Part shown: positions 1-9,088 of the stretch, one piece after another
Layout: each line of letters starts with the position of its first letter
How positions within the stretch are numbered: the stretch's first letter is position 1
From: Variovorax dokdonensis
GTDB lineage: Bacteria > Pseudomonadota > Gammaproteobacteria > Burkholderiales > Burkholderiaceae_C
Direction of reading: 5' to 3'
Length of the DNA: 64,000 nt
Assembly (NCBI RefSeq): GCF_030316895.1
Contig: NZ_JASZYV010000002.1
Location: forward strand, 1,054,001 to 1,118,000
Notes under the pieces: generated by a model
Told to the model about the DNA's origin: nothing
The model's database searches: none
Seen by the model: only the letters and a program-made list of their open reading frames with translations
Translations under genes and position numbers: made by a program

Positions 1-102
1 TTGCGCCGAGGGGCCCATGAGCAGGCGTGCGAATGCGCAAAGCATCGCCACCGACAGCAGGAAGATGCCCACCTTGAGGGCCCAGAAGAGGACGGGAGTC
101 AT
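1..102 (-). CDS. mrpF: Mrp/Pha antiporter subunit F, partial (N-terminus only)
   Basis: The first 34 residues are visible, beginning MTPVLFWALKVGIFLLSVAM; the rest lies beyond the left edge. They form one hydrophobic helix, as expected for the small membrane subunit MrpF/PhaF (usually about 90 residues) of the multisubunit cation/proton antiporter. Its ATG overlaps the TGA of the preceding mrpE by the ATGA arrangement, so it is translationally coupled. The identity rests mainly on operon position after A/B, C, D and E. Subunit G would be expected next, outside the window. Confidence 0.75.
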   Translation of the reverse strand, partial: MTPVLFWALKVGIFLLSVAMLCAFARLLMGPSAQ

Positions 103-590
103 GATCCGAAAATCTCCATCAGAGGACGCTCGTAGCGCGACTTGACCATGTTGATGAAGGCCTGGTCGTCGCGCAGGTCGAACATGTGCACCCGCAGCTG
201 GCTGCGGTCACGAGACAGTTCGGCCCACGCGGTGCCCGGCGTCAGGCAGAAGATCATGGCCAGCACGGCCAAGCCGCTGGGATCGCGCATGTCGAGCGGC
301 ACGGTCACGAAATGCGAGGCGATGTCTTCGGTGCGATGGGTGAGCAGCAGGCGCGCCACATCGCGGGCGGAGATGAGCAGGTCGTAGATCACATGGGCGC
401 CCAGGCGCAGCATGACGAGCGGACGGCGCACCACCGCATTGGCCGGCCGCAGGCTGCGCGTGAGCACCGGCACCACGACGGCCAGGATCAGGCCCAGCAG
501 CAGCGTGCCCGCAGCCACCGACTGGTTGAGCAGGATCCACACCACGAACAGGACGAACGAGAGCGCAGGCGCGGGGAACCATCGCTTCAT
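99..590 (-). CDS. mrpE: Mrp/Pha antiporter subunit E
   Basis: 163 residues, normal for MrpE/PhaE (MnhE family), a membrane subunit of the Na+ or K+/H+ antiporter. The N-terminal 45 residues form two closely spaced hydrophobic helices. They are followed by a soluble domain with the family-typical segment around residues 105-125 (LAMIFCLTPGTAWAEL), then a C-terminal basic and acidic tail ending FGS. The ATG at 590 overlaps the mrpD stop, and its own stop overlaps the mrpF start, so the operon is tightly coupled. The ion specificity (Na+ or K+) cannot be read from this subunit. Confidence 0.9.
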   Translation of the reverse strand: MKRWFPAPALSFVLFVVWILLNQSVAAGTLLLGLILAVVVPVLTRSLRPANAVVRRPLVMLRLGAHVIYDLLISARDVARLLLTHRTEDIASHFVTVPLDMRDPSGLAVLAMIFCLTPGTAWAELSRDRSQLRVHMFDLRDDQAFINMVKSRYERPLMEIFGS

Positions 591-2275
591 GGCTTGTCCT
601 CCGTTGCTTTGGCCGGGGCGGGCTTCTGCTCGGCGGACATCACGGCATCGCGGTACACCTCCGGCGAGCGCAGGTCCTTGGCGGTGGCGCGGGCGTGTTC
701 CATCACGCGTCCGGCGCCCACGGTCAAGGCCAGGCAGACGCCCAGCAGGAGCACCACCGGCCCAACTTCGAGAGCGCGCAACGTCGGCTGCGTGCCCTCG
801 GGCAGGGTCCAGAAATGGCGAATGCCGGCACGGCTGAACGCCACCAGCATGAAAAAGCCCGCGACGAGCATGAGGGCGACGAAGATCCAGCCCGAGGGAT
901 AGACCCACGGCGCCGCCATGACGGCCGAAAGCATGGCGAACTTGCCCAGGAAGCCCGACAGCGGCGGCAGGCCCGCCAGCAGCACCGCGCTGGCGGTGAA
1001 GGCCAGGCCGAGGAAGGCCACGCCGGCCGGAATGGCACGCCCGTACAGCGCCTGCGCGTCGTCGTCGAGGTTGACTTCGGTCATGGGGCGCAGGTCTTCG
1101 GCCAGGAAGGGTGCGGCGTCGCCCGACTCGTAGGCGGCGATGCTGGCGCCCGCGTTGCGCCAGCGCTCGATCATGTCGATCAGCAGGAAGAAAGCGGCAG
1201 CCGCCAGCGTGGAGCTGAGCATGTAGTAAAGGGCGCCGGCCCAGATCCCGGGCAGGCCCAGCCCGATCGCCGCGATCAGCGTGCCGGCGGAAATGAGCAC
1301 CGAAAAGCCCGCGATGTTCGACAGCCGCTGCGTGCCGATGAGCCCCCAGGCCGCCAGGAACAAGGTCGACAGCCCGATGCCCGTCAGCACGTTTTCGCCG
1401 AAGCCGTCGAAGGCATAGAACAGCGACCACACGCGCAGCAATGTGTAGACGCCCAGTTTGGTGAGCAGCGTGAAGACGGCACCCACCGGCGACACGGCAG
1501 CGGTGTAGGCGGGCACCAGCCAGAAGTTGAGCGGCCAGGCGCCGGCCTTGGCGAAGAAGGCGACGGCCAGGATGGCGCCGGCGGCCCGCGCCAGACCCAG
1601 GTCGCCTGGCGGCAGTTCGGCGATGCGCGCGCTCAGGTCGGCCATGTTGAGCGTGCCGGTCACGCCGTACATCAGTGCCGCGCCCACAAGGAACAGCGCC
1701 GATGCCGCCAGGTTGATCGCGATGTAGTGCAGACCGGCACGAACCCGGTGCTTGCCCGAGCCGTGGAGCAGCAGGCCGTACGAGGCGGCGAGCATCACTT
1801 CGAAGAACACGAAGAGGTTGAACAGGTCGCCGGTGAGGAAAGCGCCATTGAGGCCCATCAACTGCAACTGCAGCAGAGGATGGAAATGCACGCCGGCGCG
1901 GTCCCAGCGCGACGTGGAATACAGCGATACGGCGAAGGCCACCACGCCCGTAAGCGCGACCATCATGCTCGAAAGGCGGTCTGCCACCAGCACGATGCCG
2001 AAAGGCGCCGGCCAGTTGCCCGGCAGGTACACACCCACCGATCCCGGACCGGTGCCCGTGTCGGGCGCATTCACCCAGCGCAGCAGCGCCAGCGCCACCA
2101 GAAGCCCGGCCAGGCCGGAAACCACGCTCAGGATGGCCTTGAGCTGCCGGCGCTGCTCGCCAAGCATGAGCATCAGCGCAGCCGTGAGCAGGGGCAGCAG
2201 GATCGGCGCCGCCACCAGGTGGGGCATGGTGGCCTCGAGCAGCCGGTCGAGGAGGCGAAAGAGCTGATCCATCAT
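587..2275 (-). CDS. mrpD: Mrp/Pha antiporter subunit D (NADH dehydrogenase ND5/NuoN-like)
   Basis: 562 residues with about 14 hydrophobic helices, homologous to the proton-pumping subunits of complex I (NuoL/M/N family). The stretch around residues 105-160 (TGVVAFAVSLY through GDLFNLFVFFEVML) contains the family's conserved Glu in FFEVML. A further conserved region lies near residues 230-275 (AKAGAWPLNFWLVPAYTAA), with the Lys of the proton channel. A 5-prime MMDQ doublet overlaps the mrpC stop (ATGATG), and the first ATG at 2275 is taken as the start. With MrpA it forms the ion-translocating core of the complex. Confidence 0.93.
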   Translation of the reverse strand: MMDQLFRLLDRLLEATMPHLVAAPILLPLLTAALMLMLGEQRRQLKAILSVVSGLAGLLVALALLRWVNAPDTGTGPGSVGVYLPGNWPAPFGIVLVADRLSSMMVALTGVVAFAVSLYSTSRWDRAGVHFHPLLQLQLMGLNGAFLTGDLFNLFVFFEVMLAASYGLLLHGSGKHRVRAGLHYIAINLAASALFLVGAALMYGVTGTLNMADLSARIAELPPGDLGLARAAGAILAVAFFAKAGAWPLNFWLVPAYTAAVSPVGAVFTLLTKLGVYTLLRVWSLFYAFDGFGENVLTGIGLSTLFLAAWGLIGTQRLSNIAGFSVLISAGTLIAAIGLGLPGIWAGALYYMLSSTLAAAAFFLLIDMIERWRNAGASIAAYESGDAAPFLAEDLRPMTEVNLDDDAQALYGRAIPAGVAFLGLAFTASAVLLAGLPPLSGFLGKFAMLSAVMAAPWVYPSGWIFVALMLVAGFFMLVAFSRAGIRHFWTLPEGTQPTLRALEVGPVVLLLGVCLALTVGAGRVMEHARATAKDLRSPEVYRDAVMSAEQKPAPAKATEDKP

Positions 2276-2634
2276 CGCTCGTCGTCCTCGCCGGCGGGAC
2301 GCTCTTCAGCATCGACGTGATCGGTGCCGTGCAGGCCGCGCGAGGCGAGCAGCACCACCAGGAAAAGCGCGGTCATCGCAAAGCCGATCACGATGGCGGT
2401 GAGCACGAGTGCCTGCGGCATCGGATCGGCCGTGTTGGCCAGCGTGGCGCTGATCGCCGGGTTGAGGATGGGCTCGCTGTCGACCTTCAGCCGGCCCATG
2501 CTGAAGATGAACATGTTGACCGCGTAGGAAAGCAGCGTCAGGCCCATGATGACCTGGAAGGTGCGCGGGCGCAGCAGCAGGTAGACGCCGGAGCCGCACA
2601 GCACGCCGATGGCAATGGCAAGCACGGCTTCCAT
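2272..2634 (-). CDS. mrpC: Mrp/Pha antiporter subunit C (NuoK-like)
   Basis: 120 residues with three predicted membrane helices, homologous to NuoK/MnhC. Key segments are GVLCGSGVYLLLRPRTFQVI (10-30), LLSYAVNMFIFSM (34-46) and DPMPQALVLTAIVIGFAMTA (70-89). The last includes the family's near-invariant PQALVLTAIVIG motif. The C-terminal tail is highly acidic (residues 106-120). The start ATG at 2634 overlaps the stop of the fused mrpAB gene and the stop overlaps the mrpD start, consistent with one coupled transcript read right to left. Confidence 0.93.
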   Translation of the reverse strand: MEAVLAIAIGVLCGSGVYLLLRPRTFQVIMGLTLLSYAVNMFIFSMGRLKVDSEPILNPAISATLANTADPMPQALVLTAIVIGFAMTALFLVVLLASRGLHGTDHVDAEERPAGEDDER

Positions 2635-5600
2635 CAGGCGCTCGCTCCTTCGGCCGCTTCGCGCTCGGCGCGCTCGGCCTGCTCTTCGGCCCACCGGTGG
2701 CTGCGGATGGATTGGTGGGCCAGTGCGGTGAGGATCAGCATCGTGGCCCCGAGCACCAGCGAGAAGACGCCGATGTCGAAGAACAGCGCGCTGGGAACAT
2801 GGATGTCGCCCAGTACAGGAAGAGAGAAGTGCGCGGTGTGCGTGGTCATGAAGGGGAAGCCCAGCACCACGGCGCCGCCGCCGGTGGCCAGGGCAAGCAG
2901 CAGGCCCGTGGCGATCCAGCGGCGCGGGAAGATGCGCAGGTGCTCCTCGACCCACTCGGCGCCGGAGACGATGTACTGCAGAAGCAGCGCGACCGACATC
3001 ACCAGCCCCGCGACGAAACCGCCGCCGGGCTGGTTGTGGCCGCGCATGAAGAAGTACACCGACACCAGCACCGACAAGGGAAGCAGCAGGCGCACCAGCA
3101 CGGCCGGCACCATCAGGTAGCCGACGGCGGTGTCGTGGGCCAGTCGCGGGTTGAGCAGATCGGTGGCGCCGTCGTCCGGCGCGGCGAGTTGCTGGGGTGG
3201 CAGGGCCATCGATTCGACGGCGGGACGGAAGCGTCGCAGCAAGGCGTAGACCGTCAGCGCGACGATCCCCAGCACGCAGATTTCGCCGAAGGTGTCGAAG
3301 CCGCGGAAGTCCACCAGCATCACGTTGACCACGTTGGTGCCGCCCCCTTGCGTGAGTGCGTTGTCCAGGAAGAAGCCGGAGATGCTTTGCGGAAAGGGGC
3401 GCGTCATCATCGTCCACGACAAGGCCGCCAGGCCGGTGCCAGCCGAGACCGCGATGACGAGGTCGCGCGTGCGCCGGCCAAAGCGACGCCAGGGCGTGCC
3501 GGCCGGCGGTGCCGTCTCGCGCCGCAGCGGCAGCCAGCGCAGGCCCAGCAGCAGCAGCACAGTGGTGACGACTTCCGCGATGAGTTGGGTGAGCGCGAGG
3601 TCCGGCGCCGAGAACCAGATGAAGGTCACGCAGCAGATGAGGCCGGCGCCGGAGGCGAGCATGATGGCGGCGAGGCGGTGGAACTTGGCCTGGACCGCGG
3701 CCATCACGGCGCAGGTGCCGCCGATGACCCAGAGCATGGCGAACATCGGCGAGAAGGGCAGCAGCGCGGCCTTCTCGCCAAAAGGCGGCATGTACCAAAG
3801 GACGGCCAACGGCCCGAGCACCGCCAGCGCGGCCATGACCGTCAGCTGGGGCTGCAGGCGGCGCGTGCCCAAAATGCGCCGGCTGCGCCTGCCGGCTTCG
3901 CTCAGGCGCGCCAGGGCGTTCTCGAAGATCCGTTGCCCGTCGAAGTGCCGCAGCAGCGGTGCGGTGTCCAGGTGGCCGCGGGCCCGCAGTGCGCGCTGCA
4001 CCAGGTAGATGAGGGTGCCGCCCACCAGCGCGAGCACGCTCATCAGGAGCGCCATGTTGAAGCCATGCCACAGGGCCAGTTCGTATTCGGGCAGCGTTCC
4101 ACCAACGACGGGCGCAGCGGCGGCGGCCAGCAACGGACCGACCGACCAAGCCGGGACGATGCCGACCACCAGGCACAGCACCACCAGGATCTCGGACGGC
4201 ACGCGCATCCAGTGCGGCGGCTCGTGCGGCGGACGGGGCACCTGGTCATTGCAGGGCGGACCGAAGAACACGTCGACCACAAGGCGCAGCGAATAGGCCA
4301 CGCTGAACATGCCCGCCACCGTGGCGGCCAGCGGCAGGCCCAGTTCGACCCAGCGCGAGGCCTGGATGAAGGTGGTCTCGGCGAAGAACATCTCCTTGGA
4401 GATGAAGCCATTGAGAAGCGGCACGCCCGCCATGGCCGCGCTGGCGATGATGGCCAGCGTGGCCGTGATGGGCATCGGGCCGATCAGGCCGCTGAGCTTG
4501 TTGATGTCCCGCGTTCCGGTCTCGTGGTCGATGATGCCGGCGGCCATGAACAGCGAGGCCTTGAAGGTCGCATGGTTCATCACGTGGAACACGGCCGCCA
4601 CGGCGGCCAGCGGGCTGTTCAGGCCCAGCAGCAGCACGATCAGGCCCAGGTGCGAAATCGTCGAATAGGCCAGGAGGCCCTTCAGGTCGCGCTGGTACAT
4701 GGCGGCATAGCCGCCCAGCAGCATCGTGCAGACGCCCGCGCCGCTGACTGCCCTGAACCACGCCTCGGTACCGGAAAGCGATGGCCACAGCCGCGCCAGT
4801 AGAAACACGCCCAGCTTGACCATCGTGGCCGAGTGCAGGTAGGCCGACACGGGCGTCGGCGCAGCCATGGCGCGCGGAAGCCAGAAATGGAAGGGGAACT
4901 GGGCGCTCTTGGTGAAGGCGCCCAGCAGCACGAGCCCCAGCGCAGGCAGGTACAGCGTGCTGGCGCGGATCTTCTCGCCGGCGGCCAGCACTGCTTCGAG
5001 CTCGTAGCTGCCCGTGATCCGCCCGAGCAGCAGCACGCCGCCCAAGAGGCACAGTCCACCGGCGCCCGTCACGGTGAGCGCCATGCGTGCGCCGCGCCGT
5101 GCGTCGCGGCGGTGGTGCCAGTAGCCGATCAGCAGGAACGAGAACAGGCTGGTGAGTTCCCAGAACACCACCATCTGGATCAGGTTGCCCGAAAGCACCA
5201 CTCCGAGCATTGCTCCCATGAATGCCAGGAAGAAGCTGAAGAAGCGGGGCACCGGATCGGACGGTGACATGTAGTAGCGCGCATACAGCACCACCAGCGA
5301 GCCGATGCCGAGCACCAGCATCGCGAACATCCATGCGAAGCCGTCCAGGCGCAGGTGGAATTCGAGTCCCAGCACCGGGATCCACTCGACGCGCATGTCG
5401 ATGATTTGGCCGCCCGAGACCTGCGGGAACAGCAGCGCCATCTGCACCGTGAGCCCCAGCGCCACGAGGCCCGCCAACGTCGATTCCCGGTTGCGTGCGT
5501 CGTGCGGCATGAGAGCCGCGAACAGGCTTGCGACAAATGGGAGGACGACGATCAGGAGCAGGGCCATTGCGGTCGATTCTATCGACCGACCCTGTGCCAT
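2634..5600 (-). CDS. mrpA: Mrp/Pha antiporter fused A+B subunit (PhaAB type)
   Basis: 988 residues. The first about 760 are the NuoL/ND5-like MrpA part, with the proton-channel segment near residues 120-150 (VFWELTSLFSFLLIGYWHH) and the FTKSAQFPFHFWLP motif near residue 235. A MrpB domain follows at about 820-960 (GFDTFGEICVLGIVA, MRGHNQPGGGFVAGLV). The A+B fusion is the group 2 (Pha) arrangement. The ATG at 5600 has a GGTGGA box 6 bases upstream. Homologous proteins usually begin near the second Met (ATG at 5567, MALLLIVVLPF), so the shorter form (977 aa) is possible. A perfect 8-bp inverted repeat lies between the two candidate starts. Confidence 0.93.
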   Translation of the reverse strand: MAQGRSIESTAMALLLIVVLPFVASLFAALMPHDARNRESTLAGLVALGLTVQMALLFPQVSGGQIIDMRVEWIPVLGLEFHLRLDGFAWMFAMLVLGIGSLVVLYARYYMSPSDPVPRFFSFFLAFMGAMLGVVLSGNLIQMVVFWELTSLFSFLLIGYWHHRRDARRGARMALTVTGAGGLCLLGGVLLLGRITGSYELEAVLAAGEKIRASTLYLPALGLVLLGAFTKSAQFPFHFWLPRAMAAPTPVSAYLHSATMVKLGVFLLARLWPSLSGTEAWFRAVSGAGVCTMLLGGYAAMYQRDLKGLLAYSTISHLGLIVLLLGLNSPLAAVAAVFHVMNHATFKASLFMAAGIIDHETGTRDINKLSGLIGPMPITATLAIIASAAMAGVPLLNGFISKEMFFAETTFIQASRWVELGLPLAATVAGMFSVAYSLRLVVDVFFGPPCNDQVPRPPHEPPHWMRVPSEILVVLCLVVGIVPAWSVGPLLAAAAAPVVGGTLPEYELALWHGFNMALLMSVLALVGGTLIYLVQRALRARGHLDTAPLLRHFDGQRIFENALARLSEAGRRSRRILGTRRLQPQLTVMAALAVLGPLAVLWYMPPFGEKAALLPFSPMFAMLWVIGGTCAVMAAVQAKFHRLAAIMLASGAGLICCVTFIWFSAPDLALTQLIAEVVTTVLLLLGLRWLPLRRETAPPAGTPWRRFGRRTRDLVIAVSAGTGLAALSWTMMTRPFPQSISGFFLDNALTQGGGTNVVNVMLVDFRGFDTFGEICVLGIVALTVYALLRRFRPAVESMALPPQQLAAPDDGATDLLNPRLAHDTAVGYLMVPAVLVRLLLPLSVLVSVYFFMRGHNQPGGGFVAGLVMSVALLLQYIVSGAEWVEEHLRIFPRRWIATGLLLALATGGGAVVLGFPFMTTHTAHFSLPVLGDIHVPSALFFDIGVFSLVLGATMLILTALAHQSIRSHRWAEEQAERAEREAAEGASA
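5570..5588. repeat. Inverted repeat at the mrpA start
   Basis: CGGTCGAT, TCT, ATCGACCG: a perfect 8-bp inverted repeat with a 3-base loop. It sits between the two possible mrpA start codons and ends two bases before the downstream ATG. In mRNA it would form a strong hairpin next to the second start. It could favour the first ATG, regulate translation, or be a dyad operator. The hairpin is seen in the sequence; any regulatory role is inference. Confidence 0.5.
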
Positions 5601-5663
5601 CGTCGTTCCACCGGCGGCCCCGGAAGGGCATTGCCTGCCAGGGCCGCCGCCGCTTTGCGGTGG

Positions 5664-6965
5664 CTACAGCTTCATATGCTGAGGCAGCCAGGTCACGATG
5701 CCCGGCACGAAGTAGATGATCAGCACCGCCACGACCATGAGCGCGAACATCGGCAGCGTGGCGCGGGCGATGTAGGTCAGCTCGCGGCCCGTCATGCTTT
5801 GCAGCACGAAGAGGTTGAAGCCCACGGGCGGCGTGATCTGCGCCATCTCGACCACCAGCACGATGTAGATGCCGAACCACAGCGGGTCGATGCCCGCGGC
5901 GGTCACCGTCGGCATGATGACGCCCATCGTGAGGACCACCATCGAGATGCCGTCGAGGAAGCAACCCAGCACGATGTAGAACACCGCCAGCATCGCGATC
6001 AGCTGGAACTGGGTCAGGCCCAGCGAGCCGATCCATTCCGCCAGATGGCGCGGCAGCCCGATGTAGCCCATGGCCAGCGTGAGAAAGGCTGCGCCCGCAA
6101 GGATGAGTGCCATCATGCAGTACAGCCGCGTGGCGCCGAGCAGCGAATCCTTGAACGTCTGCCAGTTCAGGGAACCCTGCGTGGCCGAGATGACCAGCGC
6201 GCCCACCACGCCCACGGCCGCGGCCTCGGTCGCGGTGGCCACGCCGGAATAGATCGAACCCAGCACGGCCAGGATCAGCAGCGCGACCGGAATGAGGCTC
6301 CCCGAGGCCTTCAGCTTGTTCAAGAAGCTCATGCGGGCGTCCGCGGGCGGCACCTGGTCAGGATGGCGCAACGCCCAGACGGCGATGTAGCCCGAAAAGA
6401 GCAGCCCCAGCATGATCCCCGGCAGGATGCCGGCGATGAACAGCTTGGCAATGGAAACGTCCGCGCTCACGCCATAGACGATCATGATGATCGACGGTGG
6501 AATGAGCAGACCAAGCGTGCCCGCGCCGGCCAGCGTGCCCACCACCATCCGCTCGGGGTAGCCGCGCCGGCCGAGCTCCGGCAGGGTCATCTTGCCGATC
6601 GTGGCGCAGGTGGCCGCGCTGGAGCCGGAGACGGCCGCGAAGATCGCGCAGCCCGCCACGTTGGTATGAAGCAGCCGGCCCGGGAGCGCCTGCATCCATG
6701 GGGCCAGGCCTTTGAACATGTCCTGCGACAGCCGTGTGCGGAACAGGATCTCGCCCATCCAAACGAACAGCGGCAGCGCCGTCAGTGTCCAGCTCGAGGC
6801 AGCACCCCAGATCGTGACGGACATGGCATCGCCCGCAGGCCGCGAGGAAAAAAGCTCCATACCGATCCAGGCGACGCCCGAGAGTGTCAGCCCGATCCAG
6901 ACGCCGCTGCCCAGCATCAGGAAAAGGACCAGGATCAGCAGGCCGGCGACCGCCAGTTCATTCAT
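5664..6965 (-). CDS. dctM: TRAP transporter large permease (DctM)
   Basis: 433 residues from the ATG at 6965, which follows a perfect AAGGAGG box 9 bases upstream; a GTG 21 bases further upstream lacks such support. About 12 hydrophobic helices and the DctM/TRAP large-permease pattern (SGSSAATCATIGKMTLPEL near 140-160, GTLGLLIPPSIIMIVYG near 173-190, TPPVGFNLFVLQSM near 380). It forms the sodium-driven translocation channel for an organic anion delivered by the binding protein. It overlaps dctQ by 8 bases and follows dctP and dctQ in one minus-strand operon. The substrate is unknown. Confidence 0.93.
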   Translation of the reverse strand: MNELAVAGLLILVLFLMLGSGVWIGLTLSGVAWIGMELFSSRPAGDAMSVTIWGAASSWTLTALPLFVWMGEILFRTRLSQDMFKGLAPWMQALPGRLLHTNVAGCAIFAAVSGSSAATCATIGKMTLPELGRRGYPERMVVGTLAGAGTLGLLIPPSIIMIVYGVSADVSIAKLFIAGILPGIMLGLLFSGYIAVWALRHPDQVPPADARMSFLNKLKASGSLIPVALLILAVLGSIYSGVATATEAAAVGVVGALVISATQGSLNWQTFKDSLLGATRLYCMMALILAGAAFLTLAMGYIGLPRHLAEWIGSLGLTQFQLIAMLAVFYIVLGCFLDGISMVVLTMGVIMPTVTAAGIDPLWFGIYIVLVVEMAQITPPVGFNLFVLQSMTGRELTYIARATLPMFALMVVAVLIIYFVPGIVTWLPQHMKL

Positions 6966-7464
6966 GGAAAGCGGCCTCCTTGGCACGCGCCTGCGATTGC
7001 CCGCGCCACTCCAACACGAACTCGTCGACGGTGGCGATGGCCAGCACCACGGTGCCCACGGCCATCGCCAGTTGCGGGATCCACAGCGGCGTGGCGTCGT
7101 TGCCGGTGGAGATGTCGTTGAATTCCAGCGACTGCATGACCAGCCGAACGCTGAACCAGGCGAACAGCAAGGCCAAGAAGGTGGCGGCGCCGGCAGCCCA
7201 GCGCTCCATCCAGCGGCGAGGCTTTGCCGTCAGCCGCGACAGGATCAGCGTCACCCGGATGTGCTCGCCCTTCTTGAGGGTATGGGCGAGTGCGAGGAAG
7301 CCAGCGCCAGCCATCAGGTAGCCCGCGTACGCGTCGACGCCCGGAACGTTGAAGTGCAACTGCCGTCCGAGGATGGACAGCAGCACCATCACGAGCAGGC
7401 CGATCATGCAAAGCGCCGCCAGGACGGCGGCGCTGTCGTAGATCCAGTCGAGGATCTTTCTCAT
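6958..7464 (-). CDS. dctQ: TRAP transporter small permease (DctQ)
   Basis: 168 residues with four predicted helices (about 12-32, 47-62, 90-112, 130-150), the size and topology of the TRAP small membrane subunit. The segment around residues 62-75 (TLKKGEHIRVTLIL) is characteristic of DctQ. It joins the large permease DctM at the membrane. The gene starts 10 bases after the dctP stop and overlaps dctM by 8 bases, so the three are co-transcribed. Confidence 0.9.
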   Translation of the reverse strand: MRKILDWIYDSAAVLAALCMIGLLVMVLLSILGRQLHFNVPGVDAYAGYLMAGAGFLALAHTLKKGEHIRVTLILSRLTAKPRRWMERWAAGAATFLALLFAWFSVRLVMQSLEFNDISTGNDATPLWIPQLAMAVGTVVLAIATVDEFVLEWRGQSQARAKEAAFHE

Positions 7465-7474
7465 GCGAGGCGCC

Positions 7475-8443
7475 TTACATCTTGCGGTAGGCGTCCACCA
7501 CGGCCTGGCCTTCGGGGCCAGCCTTTTCCAGGTACTCCTTGAGCATGGTGTCGCCGACCTTCTTCATGTCGGTCTTCAGCTGGGTCGAAGGCGCATGGAT
7601 GGCCATGCCGTTCTTCTTGAGCAGATCGAGGTATTCGGCCGTTTTCTTCCGCGAGGTTTCCCAGCCGCGCTTCTCGGCGTCGGCGCCAGCCTTGAGCACG
7701 GCGTCCTGTTCTGGCTTGGACAGCGCGTCGAAGGCCTTCTTGTTCACGAGCACCGCGTTCTTGGGCAGCCAGGCCTGGGTGTCGTAGAAGTTCTTGATGT
7801 ATTCGTAGGTCTTGGTGTCATAGCCGGTGGAGCCGGAAGACATGTACGCCTCGATCACGCCGGTGGCCATGGCCTGCGACAACTCGGCCTGCTGCACCGT
7901 GACGGGCTGTGCGCCCACCAGTTCGCCGATGCGTGCCGTGGCCGGGCTGTAAGCGCGCCACTTCACGCCCTTGAGGTCGGCAGCGCTGTTGATTTCCTTC
8001 TTGACGAAGATGCCCTGCGGCGGCCAGGCCACGGTGTACAGCAGCATCATTCCCTGCTCGGCCAGCTTCTTTTCGAGGACCGGCTTCTGGGCCTGGTAAA
8101 GCTTCCAGGCGCTTTCGTAGCTGTCGGCGAGGAACGGTTGGCCGTCCAGGCCGAACAGCGGCCATTCGTTCTGGAAGTTGACCAGCAGCACTTCGCCAGC
8201 CTGGGCTTGCCCGCCCTGCACAGCGCGCTTGATCTCGGGGGCCTTGAACAGGGAGGCGTTCGAATGCACCGTGATTTTGAGCTTGCCGCCCGTGGCCTTG
8301 TCCACGTCCGCAGCGAATTGCGTGATGTTCTCGGTGTGGAAGTTGTTGGCCGGATAAGCCGTCGGCAGATCCCATTTGGTTTGGGCGGATGCGGCGGCGG
8401 TGAATGCAAAGGCGGCGAGAGCAACGCTGAGCTTAGGTGTCAT
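7475..8443 (-). CDS. dctP: TRAP transporter periplasmic substrate-binding protein (DctP)
   Basis: 322 residues with an N-terminal Sec signal peptide (MTPKLSVALAAFAFTAAASA, probable cleavage before QTKW). The body is a DctP-family fold: a periplasmic lobe beginning KWDLPTAYPANNFHTEN, the Arg-containing anion-binding region near residues 165-175 (LKGVKWRAYSPATARIGE), and the C-terminal long helices. It captures an organic acid and hands it to DctQM. The ATG at 8443 has GGAGAAC just upstream. The ligand, probably a carboxylate, cannot be deduced. Confidence 0.92.
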   Translation of the reverse strand: MTPKLSVALAAFAFTAAASAQTKWDLPTAYPANNFHTENITQFAADVDKATGGKLKITVHSNASLFKAPEIKRAVQGGQAQAGEVLLVNFQNEWPLFGLDGQPFLADSYESAWKLYQAQKPVLEKKLAEQGMMLLYTVAWPPQGIFVKKEINSAADLKGVKWRAYSPATARIGELVGAQPVTVQQAELSQAMATGVIEAYMSSGSTGYDTKTYEYIKNFYDTQAWLPKNAVLVNKKAFDALSKPEQDAVLKAGADAEKRGWETSRKKTAEYLDLLKKNGMAIHAPSTQLKTDMKKVGDTMLKEYLEKAGPEGQAVVDAYRKM

Positions 8444-8560
8444 GTGTTCTCCAGAACTGGACTAGGAATGTGAGCAGACGAGCTTACGTGCAAATATCAG
8501 GCCATCTGTGAGGCATTTCCCTGCATCGCCTTTTCGCGCGTGACAAGGCGGCCCAATGGA

Positions 8561-8594
8561 AAAGGCGCCGAACGCATGCCGCGCCGGCGCCTTT
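8561..8594 (-). terminator. Intrinsic terminator after the ComEA-like gene
   Basis: A 10-bp perfect stem (AAAGGCGCCG with CGGCGCCTTT) around a 14-base loop, followed on the minus strand by a run of T. It lies 27 bases past the stop of the gene at 8622-8969 and upstream of the dctP promoter region, separating the two units. Confidence 0.75.
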
Positions 8595-8621
8595 GTGATC
8601 AGTGGCTTGCGCTCTGTCGCT

Positions 8622-8969
8622 CTACTTGGCCGTGCTGCTGGCTGCAGGCTTGGCGGCCTTCGAGGGGGCGGCCGAGGGTGCCGTGGCGGCGGGCGCAGCC
8701 GCTGTCTTGAAAGCCTGGCCGTTGATGGTCAGCCCGTTCGAAGAAAGACGCTCGGCGCTCTTGGTCTTCACGCCCTTGACGCGGGCCATGAAGTCATCCC
8801 AGCTCTTGAACTCGCCCTGTTTGCGTGCATCCACGATGCGCTGCGACATGGCGGGGCCGACGCCCTTGACGTCGTCGAGTTCGGCGACGCTGGCCTTGTT
8901 GGCATCGACGGCGGCAAAGCAGCTGGCAGCCGCGAGCATGGCCATGCAGGCCAGGATTTTCTTGAACAT
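8622..8969 (-). CDS. Secreted helix-hairpin-helix protein, ComEA family
   Basis: 115 residues. A signal peptide (MFKKILACMAMLAAASCFA) is followed by a helix-hairpin-helix pair at about residues 21-80 (VDANKASVAELDDVKGVGPA, KGVKTKSAERLSSNG), the double-stranded DNA-binding motif of ComEA. The C-terminal 30 residues are low-complexity Ala/Pro/Lys. In ComEA such a domain holds incoming DNA in the periplasm during natural transformation. Short ComEA-like proteins are common in Comamonadaceae, and their role in competence is usually untested. The gene is monocistronic, with a GGGAG box before the ATG and a terminator after the stop. Confidence 0.85.
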   Translation of the reverse strand: MFKKILACMAMLAAASCFAAVDANKASVAELDDVKGVGPAMSQRIVDARKQGEFKSWDDFMARVKGVKTKSAERLSSNGLTINGQAFKTAAAPAATAPSAAPSKAAKPAASSTAK

Positions 8970-9088
8970 TGGTTTTCTCCCTGAGATGGTTTTGATTAAG
9001 CGTCAATTCAAAAGACGCTACCGGCGCAGTGTTTGCGTCGGCTCCAACTCAACGATGCAGCAGGCTCGAACGTTGACGAGCCAGTGCC

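Noticed and set aside
695-2320. Long plus-strand open frame opposite mrpD
   Set aside because: It is the complement of a well-supported membrane protein; high GC gives long antisense frames, and the translation (His/Arg/Gln/Gly-rich) has no family features.
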